Shown: in pieces, positions 57,004 to 64,000 of the stretch | Layout: each line of letters begins with the position of its first letter | Position numbering within the stretch: position 1 is the stretch's first letter | Assembly (NCBI RefSeq): GCF_001895025.1 | Contig: NZ_BCXI01000009.1 | Span: 62,001 to 126,000, forward strand | Origin: Rhodococcus zopfii NBRC 100606 = JCM 9919 | Lineage (GTDB): Bacteria > Actinomycetota > Actinomycetes > Mycobacteriales > Mycobacteriaceae | DNA length: 64,000 nt | Direction of reading: 5' to 3' | The notes under the pieces: generated by a model | Seen by the model: only the letters and a program-made list of their open reading frames with translations | What the model was told of the DNA's origin: nothing | Database searches by the model: none | Position numbers and translations under genes: made by a program

Positions 57004-59238
57004 CTATCGAGGGGCGTTCGCGGCATCGATCAGTTGCTGCAGCTTGTCGCGGTCGAACTTGTCGCCGAGGAACCCGACCATCCGGCTCAGCGGCATCGAC
57101 TCGGCCATCTTCAACACGCTCTCGTCGAGGGGCGGGGCCGCGCCACCGCCGGTCAGGGATGCGAAGGCCTCCAACACCAACCCGGCAGCCACCGGGTCGG
57201 CGAGGACCTCACCGATCGACGAGTCCAGCGACAGCGGCAGCCGCACCTCGTCGCCGGCCACGTCGACCGTGCACGTGGCGCGGATGTCCCGGCTCGACGC
57301 CCCGACCTCGACCGTGTAGGTGCCGCCCTCGACGACCCAGGCGTCGACGCGGGTGTCCCAGTACGCGAGGTCGGAGCGGCGCACCGGGACCCGCACGGTC
57401 CGGGACTCGCCGACCGCGAGGTGCACCTTCGCGAAGCCCTTCAACTCGCGCGGCGCCCGCGCCACCGCGGAACCGGGAAGGCCGATGTAGACCTGCACGA
57501 CCTCGGAGCCGTCCCGGTCGCCCGTATTGGTGACGGTGACCGTCACGGCCAGACCGCCGTCGGTGGTCACGGCGGCGTCGCTGTAGTCGAAGGTGGTGTA
57601 GGACAAGCCGAATCCGAACGGGTACGACACCTCCAGCTGCCGCGCGTCGTACCAGCGGTAGCCGACGTGCAGGCCCTCGCCGTAGCGGACGTGGCCGTGC
57701 TCGCCGGGGAAATTCCCATACGCGGCGGTGTCCTCGAGCCGCACGGGAACGGTTTCGGCGAGCCGCGCCGACGGATTCACCACCCCGTAGAGCACGTCGG
57801 CGAGTCCGCCGCCACCTGCCTGCCCGAGCAGCCAGCCCTCGACGATCGCGGGCACCCGCTCCGCGAAACCCGACAGTCGGACCACACCACCGTTGGACAG
57901 CACGACGGCGGTGTTCGGGTTCGCCGCGACCACCGCATCCAGCAGGTCGAGCTGCGAGGCGGGCAGCTCGAGATCGTCGCGGTCGAAGCCTTCCGACTCC
58001 AGCTCGGCGGGCACCCCGAGGAACAGCAGCACGGTATCCGCGGCGACCGCCGCGGCGGTCGCCTCGGCGGTCAGCTCCGGCGACGCGGAGCCGTCGGCCC
58101 CGTAGCCCGCCGCGAACGGCACCTCGACGGTCGCGAGTGCGCGGATCTCGTCGAGCGCGTTGTCCAGCCGCGTCGGGTTGATCCGGGACGATCCGGCACC
58201 CTGGTAGCGCGGCGTGCGGGCGAGTTCGCCGATCACCGCGACCTTCGTGTCCGGAGCGAGGGGGAGGAGGCCATGTTCGTTGCGCAACAGCACAACCGAC
58301 GCGGCAGCTGCTTCCCGCGCCAGTGCGTGGTGTGCGTCCGCGTCGTATGTCGCGTCCGGTTGCGCGCCCGCGACAGCCCGGCGCACCAGGTCGACGATCC
58401 GGCGCGCGGCGGTGTCGAGCACCGACTCGTCGAGGGTGCCCGCGCGCACCGCGGCGACGATCTCGGCGTCGGTGCGGCCACCGGTCGACGGCATCTCCAG
58501 GTCCAGCCCCGCTGACAGCGCCGCGACCCGATCTGCGACCGCGCCCCAGTCGCTGACGACGAGACCGTCGAACCCCCACTCGTCGCGCAGCACCTCGGTG
58601 AGAAGCCACCGGTTCTCCGACGCGTACACGCCGTTGATGCGGTTGTAGGAGCACATCACCGTCCACGGCCGGGCGTCCTCGACGACCCGCTGGAACCCAC
58701 GCAGATAGATTTCGCGCATCGGACGAGGGTCGATATCCGCCGACACCCGCATCCGGTCGGTCTCCTGATTGTTCGCCGCGTAGTGCTTGAGCGACGCACC
58801 CACACCCTGCGACTGCAGACCGCGCACCAACGCAGCCCCCAGCACGCCGGACAGCAGCGGATCCTCGGACAGATGCTCGAAGTTGCGCCCGCACAACGGG
58901 CTTCGTTTGATGTTGATGCCCGGTCCGAGGAGGATCGCGACCTGCTCGGCGCGAGCCTCGGTGCCCAGCGCAACCCCGACCCGCTCCAGCAAAGCCGGAT
59001 CGAACGTGCCACCCAATGCGACCGCCGGCGGGAAGCATGTCGCGGGCACCGCGTCCCCGAGGCCCAGATGGTCGCCGCCACCGGTCTGCTTCCGGACCCC
59101 GTGCGGGCCGTCGGTCAGCATGATCGACGGAATCCCGGCGCGCGCGACGGGCTCGGTGAACCAGAAGTTCAGGCCGCTCGTCAGCGAGGCCTTCTCCTCC
59201 AGCGTGAGGTCGGCGACGATCTCGGCGGCGTCCGTCAT
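57004..59238 (-). CDS. Glycoside hydrolase family 3 beta-glucosidase-like enzyme
   Basis: A 744-residue GH3 enzyme, cytoplasmic (no signal peptide). The N-terminal barrel has MLTDGPHGVRKQ near 40, AILLGPGINIKRSPLCGRNFEHLSEDPLLSG near 102-132, KHYAANNQETDR near 149-160 and the nucleophile Asp230 in VVSDWGAV. The C-terminal sandwich ends with a fibronectin-like fold (YPFGFGLSYTTFDYSD near 546). It hydrolyses beta-glucosides or related glycosides, perhaps glycolipids. The tail after about residue 690 (LDESVLKMAESMPLSRMVGFLGDKF) is seen in such actinobacterial forms. An AGGAG-like GAAGGAG lies before the ATG. Confidence 0.95.
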   Translation of the reverse strand: MTDAAEIVADLTLEEKASLTSGLNFWFTEPVARAGIPSIMLTDGPHGVRKQTGGGDHLGLGDAVPATCFPPAVALGGTFDPALLERVGVALGTEARAEQVAILLGPGINIKRSPLCGRNFEHLSEDPLLSGVLGAALVRGLQSQGVGASLKHYAANNQETDRMRVSADIDPRPMREIYLRGFQRVVEDARPWTVMCSYNRINGVYASENRWLLTEVLRDEWGFDGLVVSDWGAVADRVAALSAGLDLEMPSTGGRTDAEIVAAVRAGTLDESVLDTAARRIVDLVRRAVAGAQPDATYDADAHHALAREAAAASVVLLRNEHGLLPLAPDTKVAVIGELARTPRYQGAGSSRINPTRLDNALDEIRALATVEVPFAAGYGADGSASPELTAEATAAAVAADTVLLFLGVPAELESEGFDRDDLELPASQLDLLDAVVAANPNTAVVLSNGGVVRLSGFAERVPAIVEGWLLGQAGGGGLADVLYGVVNPSARLAETVPVRLEDTAAYGNFPGEHGHVRYGEGLHVGYRWYDARQLEVSYPFGFGLSYTTFDYSDAAVTTDGGLAVTVTVTNTGDRDGSEVVQVYIGLPGSAVARAPRELKGFAKVHLAVGESRTVRVPVRRSDLAYWDTRVDAWVVEGGTYTVEVGASSRDIRATCTVDVAGDEVRLPLSLDSSIGEVLADPVAAGLVLEAFASLTGGGAAPPLDESVLKMAESMPLSRMVGFLGDKFDRDKLQQLIDAANAPR

Positions 59239-59281
59239 GCTGCTCCTTCGGGTCGGCTGTTCGGGAGGTTATCCCACTGGG

Positions 59282-59848
59282 TCAGGAGGTGCGGTGCATG
59301 TGCGCATACAGGTCGCGGAGAAGCGAGACTTCCGACAGGTGATGGATCAACTCGCGGTGGATGTGCAGGACCAGATCCGCCATCGTGAGCTCCGGATACG
59401 GTTCCTTGTCGCCGACCGGGACCGGTAACCCGTCGTCGCCGAGCTCCCGCACGCCGGTCAGCCACATGTCGAGCTGCGTTTCGAGCTGCTCGAGCGCGGT
59501 CGCGGCGTCGCCCGCGTACTCCCACGAGTCGTACGACGCCGGTGGGGAACCGAAGTGCGACGTATTACGGGCCGCGAGCACCCCGACGATGACGTGCCCG
59601 AGCCGCCACGCGATCGTGGTGAACGGCGCCGGCGCGGGTTCGGGGAAGGCGAAGTCGATGGTGAAGTCGCCCGAACCGGCCTGGATCTGCGCTGTCGACG
59701 TGCCGCGCGGCCGCACGCTCCACGCGTCGGGTACCGGCGACCAGAAGTACTCGTCGTCGGAGAGGCCTTCGAGTCTGGCTCGGAGCTGGTGGTTCCAGTG
59801 GAATTCCCACTGCTCGCGCAGCGAGTGGTTCAGGTCGAATGCGTTCAT
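59282..59848 (-). CDS. DinB-family protein
   Basis: A 188-residue DinB/YfiT-like four-helix protein. Histidines likely to hold a metal are in WNHQL near residue 19, RLGHVIVGVLAARNTSHFG near 82-100 and LHIHRELIHHLSE near 161-173; the latter is the typical DinB C-terminal histidine motif. Related proteins are thiol-dependent enzymes using mycothiol or bacillithiol; the substrate is not known. It follows the glycosidase gene in the opposite order of transcription, 43 bp upstream, so the two may share an mRNA. Confidence 0.88.
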   Translation of the reverse strand: MNAFDLNHSLREQWEFHWNHQLRARLEGLSDDEYFWSPVPDAWSVRPRGTSTAQIQAGSGDFTIDFAFPEPAPAPFTTIAWRLGHVIVGVLAARNTSHFGSPPASYDSWEYAGDAATALEQLETQLDMWLTGVRELGDDGLPVPVGDKEPYPELTMADLVLHIHRELIHHLSEVSLLRDLYAHMHRTS

Positions 59849-60181
59849 GGATCCACTGTCCTACACCGGCCGCCTCGTCGGCTTCCCGGATGGTCGTCGC
59901 ATGTTCGGGTCGCGCATCGGTCTTCCGCGAGTGCACCGCGACGACGACGGCGGTATCCGGTGGTGATGTCACCGGCCCGGCGCCGCGGCCGCAGGCGGAT
60001 CCGGAACGGAGGTTGACGCATTAGACTAACGACGATAGTTTATTTCTTGTGATGCACGCCATACGGCCGGATGTGGACCGAACGGCCCTCCGGTCGGCGG
60101 CGTTCGGACCGGAGGAGGCCTCCATGCGTTCACCCCCCGCTGTTCACCCGGACTGCACCCTCGCGCGGACAGCCCTGCGGC
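59849..60181. promoter_or_regulatory. Intergenic region with a promoter/operator carrying TTAGNCTAA
   Basis: 333 bp with no credible gene. It contains TTGACG (60013-60018), 17 bases, then TAGTTT (60036-60041), a good rightward promoter, with CATTAGACTAACG (60019-60031) exactly between. The palindrome matches the site at 63668. No gene follows to the right on the plus strand; a 71-codon frame from 60049 looks Arg-rich and unlikely. The transcript would run antisense to the TetR gene. Confidence 0.5.
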
Positions 60182-60772
60182 TCAAGGATGTTCATCGAAT
60201 CCCGCGAGAAATGTCACCAGCATCCGCTCGAACAGCGCCGAGTCGGCGTCGGGCGGCGCTGTAGCGACTCGCTCGGTTGGGTTGCCGGACGGCAACTCCA
60301 CCAGTGCCGGGCGTCCGGTAGCAGCGCACATCGCGGATCCGATCGTCATCCGGTGGGTGGCCTCGAGCAGGAAAAGGTGATCGGATGCCGGAACGCCGTG
60401 GTCGCCGAGCAGAGTCGAATACTGCGCATACAGCTTGTGGAGCAGCGGCTCGGGAAACCACGTGACCACCACGGGGACCGCATTCGGATGACGCATCAGG
60501 GTGTTGCGGAACTCGAGGCATTCGGCGATCAGCCAGCTGCGCCACTGCCCGGGCGCCGGATCGGGAACACGAGGGGTCTCGAGCACCACCACGCGCGCCA
60601 CCTCACCGAGGATCTCGGTCTTGTCGGCGAAGTGGTTGTACAGGGACGGAGCGCGGACGCCGAGCGCGGACGCGGTCCGTTCAAGACTGAAGCCGGCCAT
60701 GCCGTCGCGGTCGATGAGGTCGAGTGCGGCGGTCGCCACGGCGTCCCGCGTGATCGCCGGCTTCCGCCCCAT
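60182..60772 (-). CDS. TetR-family transcriptional regulator
   Basis: A 196-residue TetR regulator. The helix-turn-helix is near residues 26-46 (LERTASALGVRAPSLYNHF); the remainder is an effector domain of the type seen in many actinobacterial catabolic repressors. The ATG at 60772 is immediately preceded by a GA-rich ribosome site (GAGGAGGAAGAG); upstream in-frame ATGs lack one. It is divergent from the acyl-CoA ligase gene, so it is the likely repressor of that cluster and the candidate binder of the CATTAGNCTAACG sites, although none is found in its own 112-bp divergent promoter. Confidence 0.92.
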   Translation of the reverse strand: MGRKPAITRDAVATAALDLIDRDGMAGFSLERTASALGVRAPSLYNHFADKTEILGEVARVVVLETPRVPDPAPGQWRSWLIAECLEFRNTLMRHPNAVPVVVTWFPEPLLHKLYAQYSTLLGDHGVPASDHLFLLEATHRMTIGSAMCAATGRPALVELPSGNPTERVATAPPDADSALFERMLVTFLAGFDEHP

Positions 60773-60884
60773 CTCTTCCTCCTCGGTCCGCCGGACATCG
60801 TACTCCCGGCCGATCGCTCCACTGAACGCCTTCACCACCACACAAATTCGAACCTTCCCACCTCTCCCGACAAGGAGTGCGCAC

Positions 60885-62438
60885 ATGCGCGATACCACGG
60901 CCGTCCGAGCGATCCAGGCTTGGGCCGTTCGTCAACCCGACGCCCCGGCACTGACCTGTGACAGTGGGGTACTGACCTGGAACGAGCTCACCACCGCGAT
61001 GGATCGCGCGGCGCTCCGGCTCGCGGCTGCCGGAGTCCGCCACGGCGACCGCGTCGGTGTGCTCGGATCCCTCTCGACCGACTGGGCGATCGCCGCGCTC
61101 GGGGCCATCCGGATGGGTGCGGTCCTGTGCCCCTTGAACGAACGTCAGGCGCAGGCAGAGCTGTCCGAGGTGTACCGGAAGCTGACACCGACGGTCGTCG
61201 TGGCCTCGGCCGGGAGTCGTGAGGTCGCCGACCTGGCCTGCAAGGAGACGGAAGAGCCCCCGCAGATTCTCGACGCCGAGACGTTGTGCTCCGCAGGCGT
61301 CGACGGCATTGTGTCCGCCCCGGCCGGTGATCCGTCGGACGTCGTGTGCATCATCCCGACCTCCGGCTCCACGGGAGCTCCGAAAGGGGTTGTGTACACC
61401 CATGAATCGCTTCTCGGCGCCTTCTTCGAATGGACCCTCCAGGCACCCGAACTCACCGGGGCTCGCATACTCAACGTCAGTTCGATGTCCTTCGCCGCGG
61501 GGCTGCTCAACGGCTTCCTCGCGCCGCTCGTCCTCGGCGGCAGCATTGTGATGCTGCCCAAGTGGGATCCGCAGGTCGCGATGTCTCTCATCGCATCCGA
61601 ACGCATCACCTCGATGGCGGGCACCACGATCTTCTTCGAGCAGATGGCCGCGCTGCCGGGATTCGGCGACACCGACCTGTCGTCGTTGAAGGTCGTGTTC
61701 GTCGGAGGAAACCCCGTGACGCGCGGACTCATCGATGCGTGGGCGGCGAAGGGTGTCGGGTTGAGGCAGGCATACGGACTCACCGAGTCCCTGTCGATGG
61801 TCACGTTCCCGACCGTCGACCTGTCGATCCGCAAACCGGAGTCGGTGGGATTCGGCGGGATTCTCACCAGGGTCGAGGTCACGGATGCAGACGGGACGGT
61901 TTGCCCGGCAGGGACACCCGGTGAGATCCGGATCTCCGGACCGGGAGTCGCGGCGGGTTACTGGCAGGACGACGCCCTTACCGCCCAAACGTTCGGTGAT
62001 GGGTGGTTGCGCACCGGCGACGTGGGTGTCATGGACGACGAGGGCGCGCTCCGCGTCGTAGGCCGTACGAAGGACGTCATCATCTCGGGCGGCATGAACA
62101 TCTACGCCGCCGAACTCGAACGGGCCGTCCTCGAACTGCCCGAGGTCCTCGAAGCCGCGGTGATCGGCGTTCCCGACGACGAGTTCGGCGAGACCCCGGC
62201 CGTCCTGATCCGCGCTGCCGGCGATCTCACTCGGGCCGAGGTCGTGGACCATTGCCGCGGACGCCTCTCGAACTACAAGACGCCCCGCTATGTCGTCTTC
62301 CGCGACGAACCGATGCCACGCACCTCGAGCCTGAAGATCGACAAAAAGGTTCTGCGCTCGGAATATTCCGACATTCCCGCACGGTACGACCGGTTCGGCC
62401 GGACCTCGGAGGCACTCGACGGAGGGGCAGCACAGTGA
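60885..62438 (+). CDS. AMP-forming acyl/aryl-CoA ligase
   Basis: A 517-residue ANL-family ligase. Motifs are IIPTSGSTGAPKGVVYTHES near residues 153-172, AYGLTESLSMVT near 292, GDGWLRTGDVGVMDDEGALRVVGRTKDVIISGGMNIY near 370-407 and the late Lys region PRTSSLKIDKKVLR. It activates a carboxylate as CoA thioester; class features suggest a fatty, terpenoid or aromatic acid. The ATG at 60885 is 7 bases after AAGGAG. It is coupled to the Rieske oxygenase (GTGA), implying activation and oxidation of the same compound. Confidence 0.93.
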   Translation: MRDTTAVRAIQAWAVRQPDAPALTCDSGVLTWNELTTAMDRAALRLAAAGVRHGDRVGVLGSLSTDWAIAALGAIRMGAVLCPLNERQAQAELSEVYRKLTPTVVVASAGSREVADLACKETEEPPQILDAETLCSAGVDGIVSAPAGDPSDVVCIIPTSGSTGAPKGVVYTHESLLGAFFEWTLQAPELTGARILNVSSMSFAAGLLNGFLAPLVLGGSIVMLPKWDPQVAMSLIASERITSMAGTTIFFEQMAALPGFGDTDLSSLKVVFVGGNPVTRGLIDAWAAKGVGLRQAYGLTESLSMVTFPTVDLSIRKPESVGFGGILTRVEVTDADGTVCPAGTPGEIRISGPGVAAGYWQDDALTAQTFGDGWLRTGDVGVMDDEGALRVVGRTKDVIISGGMNIYAAELERAVLELPEVLEAAVIGVPDDEFGETPAVLIRAAGDLTRAEVVDHCRGRLSNYKTPRYVVFRDEPMPRTSSLKIDKKVLRSEYSDIPARYDRFGRTSEALDGGAAQ

Positions 62439-63619
62439 ACATCACCCGCGACCTGCAGGACATCCGCGACCGCGCGCTCCGGAAGCTGCTCACCCATCTC
62501 GACGATTCGGTGACGGATCAGTGGGCCGAGATCGAACGGTTCGAGCGTGACGACTATCAGGATCCGGCGTTGGCCGAAGCCGAACGCGATCGAATCTTCG
62601 GCGAGGTTCCGTTCATCGTCGCGCACAGTTCGGAGATCGAGGGAGCGAACACCTTCGTGACGGTCGAGCTGCCGCGGAACAAGGCGATCGTCATCCGTCA
62701 GAAGGACGGCAGCGTCAAGGCTTTCGTCAACGCGTGCCGGCATCGCGGTGCCGAACTGGTGACCCAGGAGTCCGGCAAGTGCCGCATATTCTCGTGCCCC
62801 TATCACCGATGGTCGTATGACCCGAGCGGTGAACTCCGGACGGTCACGCTGGACAACACATTCGGAGACTTCGATCGCTCGCGGTTCGGTCTCGTCGAGC
62901 TTCCGGTCGAAGAGCGCCACGGTTTCGTGTGGATCGTCGACAACGCGCAGCGCGGAATCGATGTCGCGGAGTGGCTCGGAACGGAGATGGATGCGATCCT
63001 GGCGAGTTTCGAGATCGACAGCCTCGTCAGCGTCGATCCGCACACCTACCGACGCCCCACGAACTGGAAGATCCTCCAGGACGGCTTCCTGGACAACTAC
63101 CACGTCAAGTATGCGCACCCGAACACGGCCGGCAAGATGCTGCACACCAACGCGGTCGCGCTCGAGGACTTCGGACGCCACTTCTGGTTCCTCACCAGCC
63201 GCAAGTCCATCGACCGGTTCATCGGCCAGGACATCTCGTGGACGCCGTCGATGATCGAGCACACGATCGAGAGTTGTTTCCTCGCGCCGAACACGATGCT
63301 CCTGCGGCACGCGACCCACATCGAGCTGCTGACGTTCCGCCCGGTCGGAGCGAGCCCGGACGAGGCGATCATGCAGATGCGGGTCATGGCGCCGACCGTC
63401 GAGGACAGCGGCCTCACCGAGGAACGCTGGGCGAAGCGGTGGAGGAAGAACTGGGAGATCCTCATCGCAATCCTCCACGACGAGGACTTCCCGATCCTCG
63501 ACGGTTCGCAGCGGGCGCTGACGAGCCTCGACGCGGGCACGATGCTGCTAGGCCGCAACGAACTCGCGAGTCATCTGTTCCGCAGGGAGATCCGGAGGCT
63601 CCTCGCCGCGGGCGCGTAG
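62435..63619 (+). CDS. Rieske non-haem iron oxygenase, large subunit
   Basis: A 394-residue ring-hydroxylating-type oxygenase alpha subunit. The Rieske cluster ligands are in ACRHRGAELV (Cys-x-His) near residues 102-111 and CPYHRWSY (Cys-x2-His) near 121-128. The catalytic domain has the mononuclear iron site in QDGFLDNYHVKYAHPN near residues 216-231 (Asp, His, His). No ferredoxin, reductase or beta subunit gene is adjacent. A GTG start overlaps the ligase stop. Related enzymes attack aromatic acids, sterol side chains and alkyl ammonium compounds; the substrate is undetermined. Confidence 0.92.
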   Translation: MNITRDLQDIRDRALRKLLTHLDDSVTDQWAEIERFERDDYQDPALAEAERDRIFGEVPFIVAHSSEIEGANTFVTVELPRNKAIVIRQKDGSVKAFVNACRHRGAELVTQESGKCRIFSCPYHRWSYDPSGELRTVTLDNTFGDFDRSRFGLVELPVEERHGFVWIVDNAQRGIDVAEWLGTEMDAILASFEIDSLVSVDPHTYRRPTNWKILQDGFLDNYHVKYAHPNTAGKMLHTNAVALEDFGRHFWFLTSRKSIDRFIGQDISWTPSMIEHTIESCFLAPNTMLLRHATHIELLTFRPVGASPDEAIMQMRVMAPTVEDSGLTEERWAKRWRKNWEILIAILHDEDFPILDGSQRALTSLDAGTMLLGRNELASHLFRREIRRLLAAGA

Positions 63620-63667
63620 CCTCCACGGGCCGGAGCAGCCGCGCGCCTTGAGGATGGAAACTAAAGC

Positions 63668-63680
63668 CATTAGGCTAACG
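63668..63680. promoter_or_regulatory. Candidate TetR-type operator in the thiolase-like gene promoter
   Basis: CATTAGGCTAACG matches the site at 60019-60031 in 12 of 13 bases and contains the palindrome TTAG-N-CTAA. It overlaps the -10 element TAGGCT (63671-63676) of a promoter with TTGAGG 17 bases upstream (63648-63653), in the 109-bp gap between the Rieske oxygenase and the last gene. Binding would block RNA polymerase. Confidence 0.6.
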
Positions 63681-63728
63681 GACGAATTCGAAGATACCGA
63701 AGTCGGTCCGTTCCGGAAGTGGTGCAGT

Positions 63729-64000
63729 TGTGAAACTCGATCCGAGAACCCCCGTCCTGGTCGGCGGTGGTCAGGTCAACGAGCGTGACGGGGGAGTCGA
63801 GCCCGTCGATCTCATGGTCCGAGCGGCACGCGCGGCGGCCGCCGGGGCCGGGTCGGCGCGACTGCTCGAGCACGTGGACTCCGTGCGGGTGGTCGGGCTG
63901 CTGTCGTGGCGCTACCGTGATCCGGGCGCGCTCGTGGGTGAACGGATCGGGGCTAGGGTTCGTCACACCGGGTACTCGGGCAACGGCGGCAGCACGCCGC
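63729..64000 (+). CDS. Acetyl-CoA acetyltransferase/thiolase-like protein, 3' part outside window
   Basis: Ninety codons of an open frame running off the right edge. The GTG at 63729 starts LDPRTPVLVGGGQVNERDGG, followed by VEPVDLMVRAARAAAAGAG and VDSVRVVGLLSWRYRDPGALVGERIGA, the typical opening of SCP-x/acetyl-CoA acetyltransferase-like proteins of actinobacteria. The catalytic cysteine would lie outside. A separate promoter with the TTAGGCTAA site precedes it. It probably cleaves or condenses an acyl-CoA in the same pathway as the ligase. Confidence 0.8.

Noticed and set aside
60049-60264. 71-codon plus-strand frame after the TTGACG promoter
   Set aside because: No ribosome site, Arg/Pro-rich, and overlaps the TetR gene end.

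Overview
The window is high-GC actinobacterial DNA, very probably from Rhodococcus or a close relative. The evidence is GTG/TTG starts, stop-start overlaps such as ATGA and GTGA, a complete mce operon, a mycothiol-type maleylpyruvate isomerase, several MpaB/DUF2236 proteins, and a 3-hydroxybenzoate 6-hydroxylase that keeps His213, Tyr217 and Gln301 at the numbering of the R. jostii RHA1 enzyme. I saw no tRNA, rRNA, CRISPR array, transposase or phage module. The species call is inference.

Layout. 1-7.3 kb: the 3' end of a non-ribosomal peptide synthetase (partial A-T-C-A-T-TE), an unknown protein and a LysR regulator overlapping it. 7.4-10.7 kb: an MHS-family transporter and a 639-residue flavin hydroxylase, probably an aromatic uptake and hydroxylation pair. 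10.7-24.8 kb: a tandem-TetR regulator resembling Mce3R, with a small reductase and a hydrolase downstream, divergent from yrbEA-yrbEB-mceABCDEF. The mce operon carries an extra 73-residue gene between mceB and mceC and is followed by two MpaB/DUF2236 genes. 24.8-26.8 kb: a glutamine amidotransferase-like protein and L-2-hydroxyglutarate oxidase.

26.9-33.1 kb is a full 3-hydroxybenzoate/gentisate island: transporter and 6-hydroxylase on the minus strand, and an IclR regulator, gentisate dioxygenase, fumarylpyruvate hydrolase and maleylpyruvate isomerase on the plus strand. Two TTCTGC-N3-GCAGAA palindromes, one over the regulator's start codon and one before the dioxygenase, look like its operators. 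A tandem hairpin repeat separates transporter from hydroxylase. 33.1-38.3 kb: an Excalibur-domain secreted protein, a KAS III enzyme with an unusual N-terminal half plus a FabG-like reductase, a hydrolase lacking the nucleophile serine, and a duplicated 62-bp palindromic element.

38.3-43.8 kb: a single 1829-residue acyl-CoA carboxylase with eukaryote-like domain order. 44.5-59.9 kb: mixed genes, including a third MpaB protein, a zinc alcohol dehydrogenase, an orphan ParA with a small partner, a penicillin-binding-like serine hydrolase, enoyl-CoA hydratase, an Ltp-repeat surface protein, an exonuclease-BRCT/TerD/rhodanese run, a beta-propeller fragment, a GH3 glycosidase and a DinB protein. 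60.0-64.0 kb: a TetR regulator divergent from an acyl-CoA ligase, a Rieske oxygenase and the start of a thiolase-like gene. Two CATTAGNCTAACG sites sit in promoters flanking this cluster.

The most interesting signals are the paired genR-type operators, the TTAGNCTAA sites, the mce locus with its extra small gene and attached MpaB proteins, the KAS III fusion, the single-chain carboxylase, the ParA pair, and three kinds of palindromic repeat, one of them inside the NRPS coding sequence.
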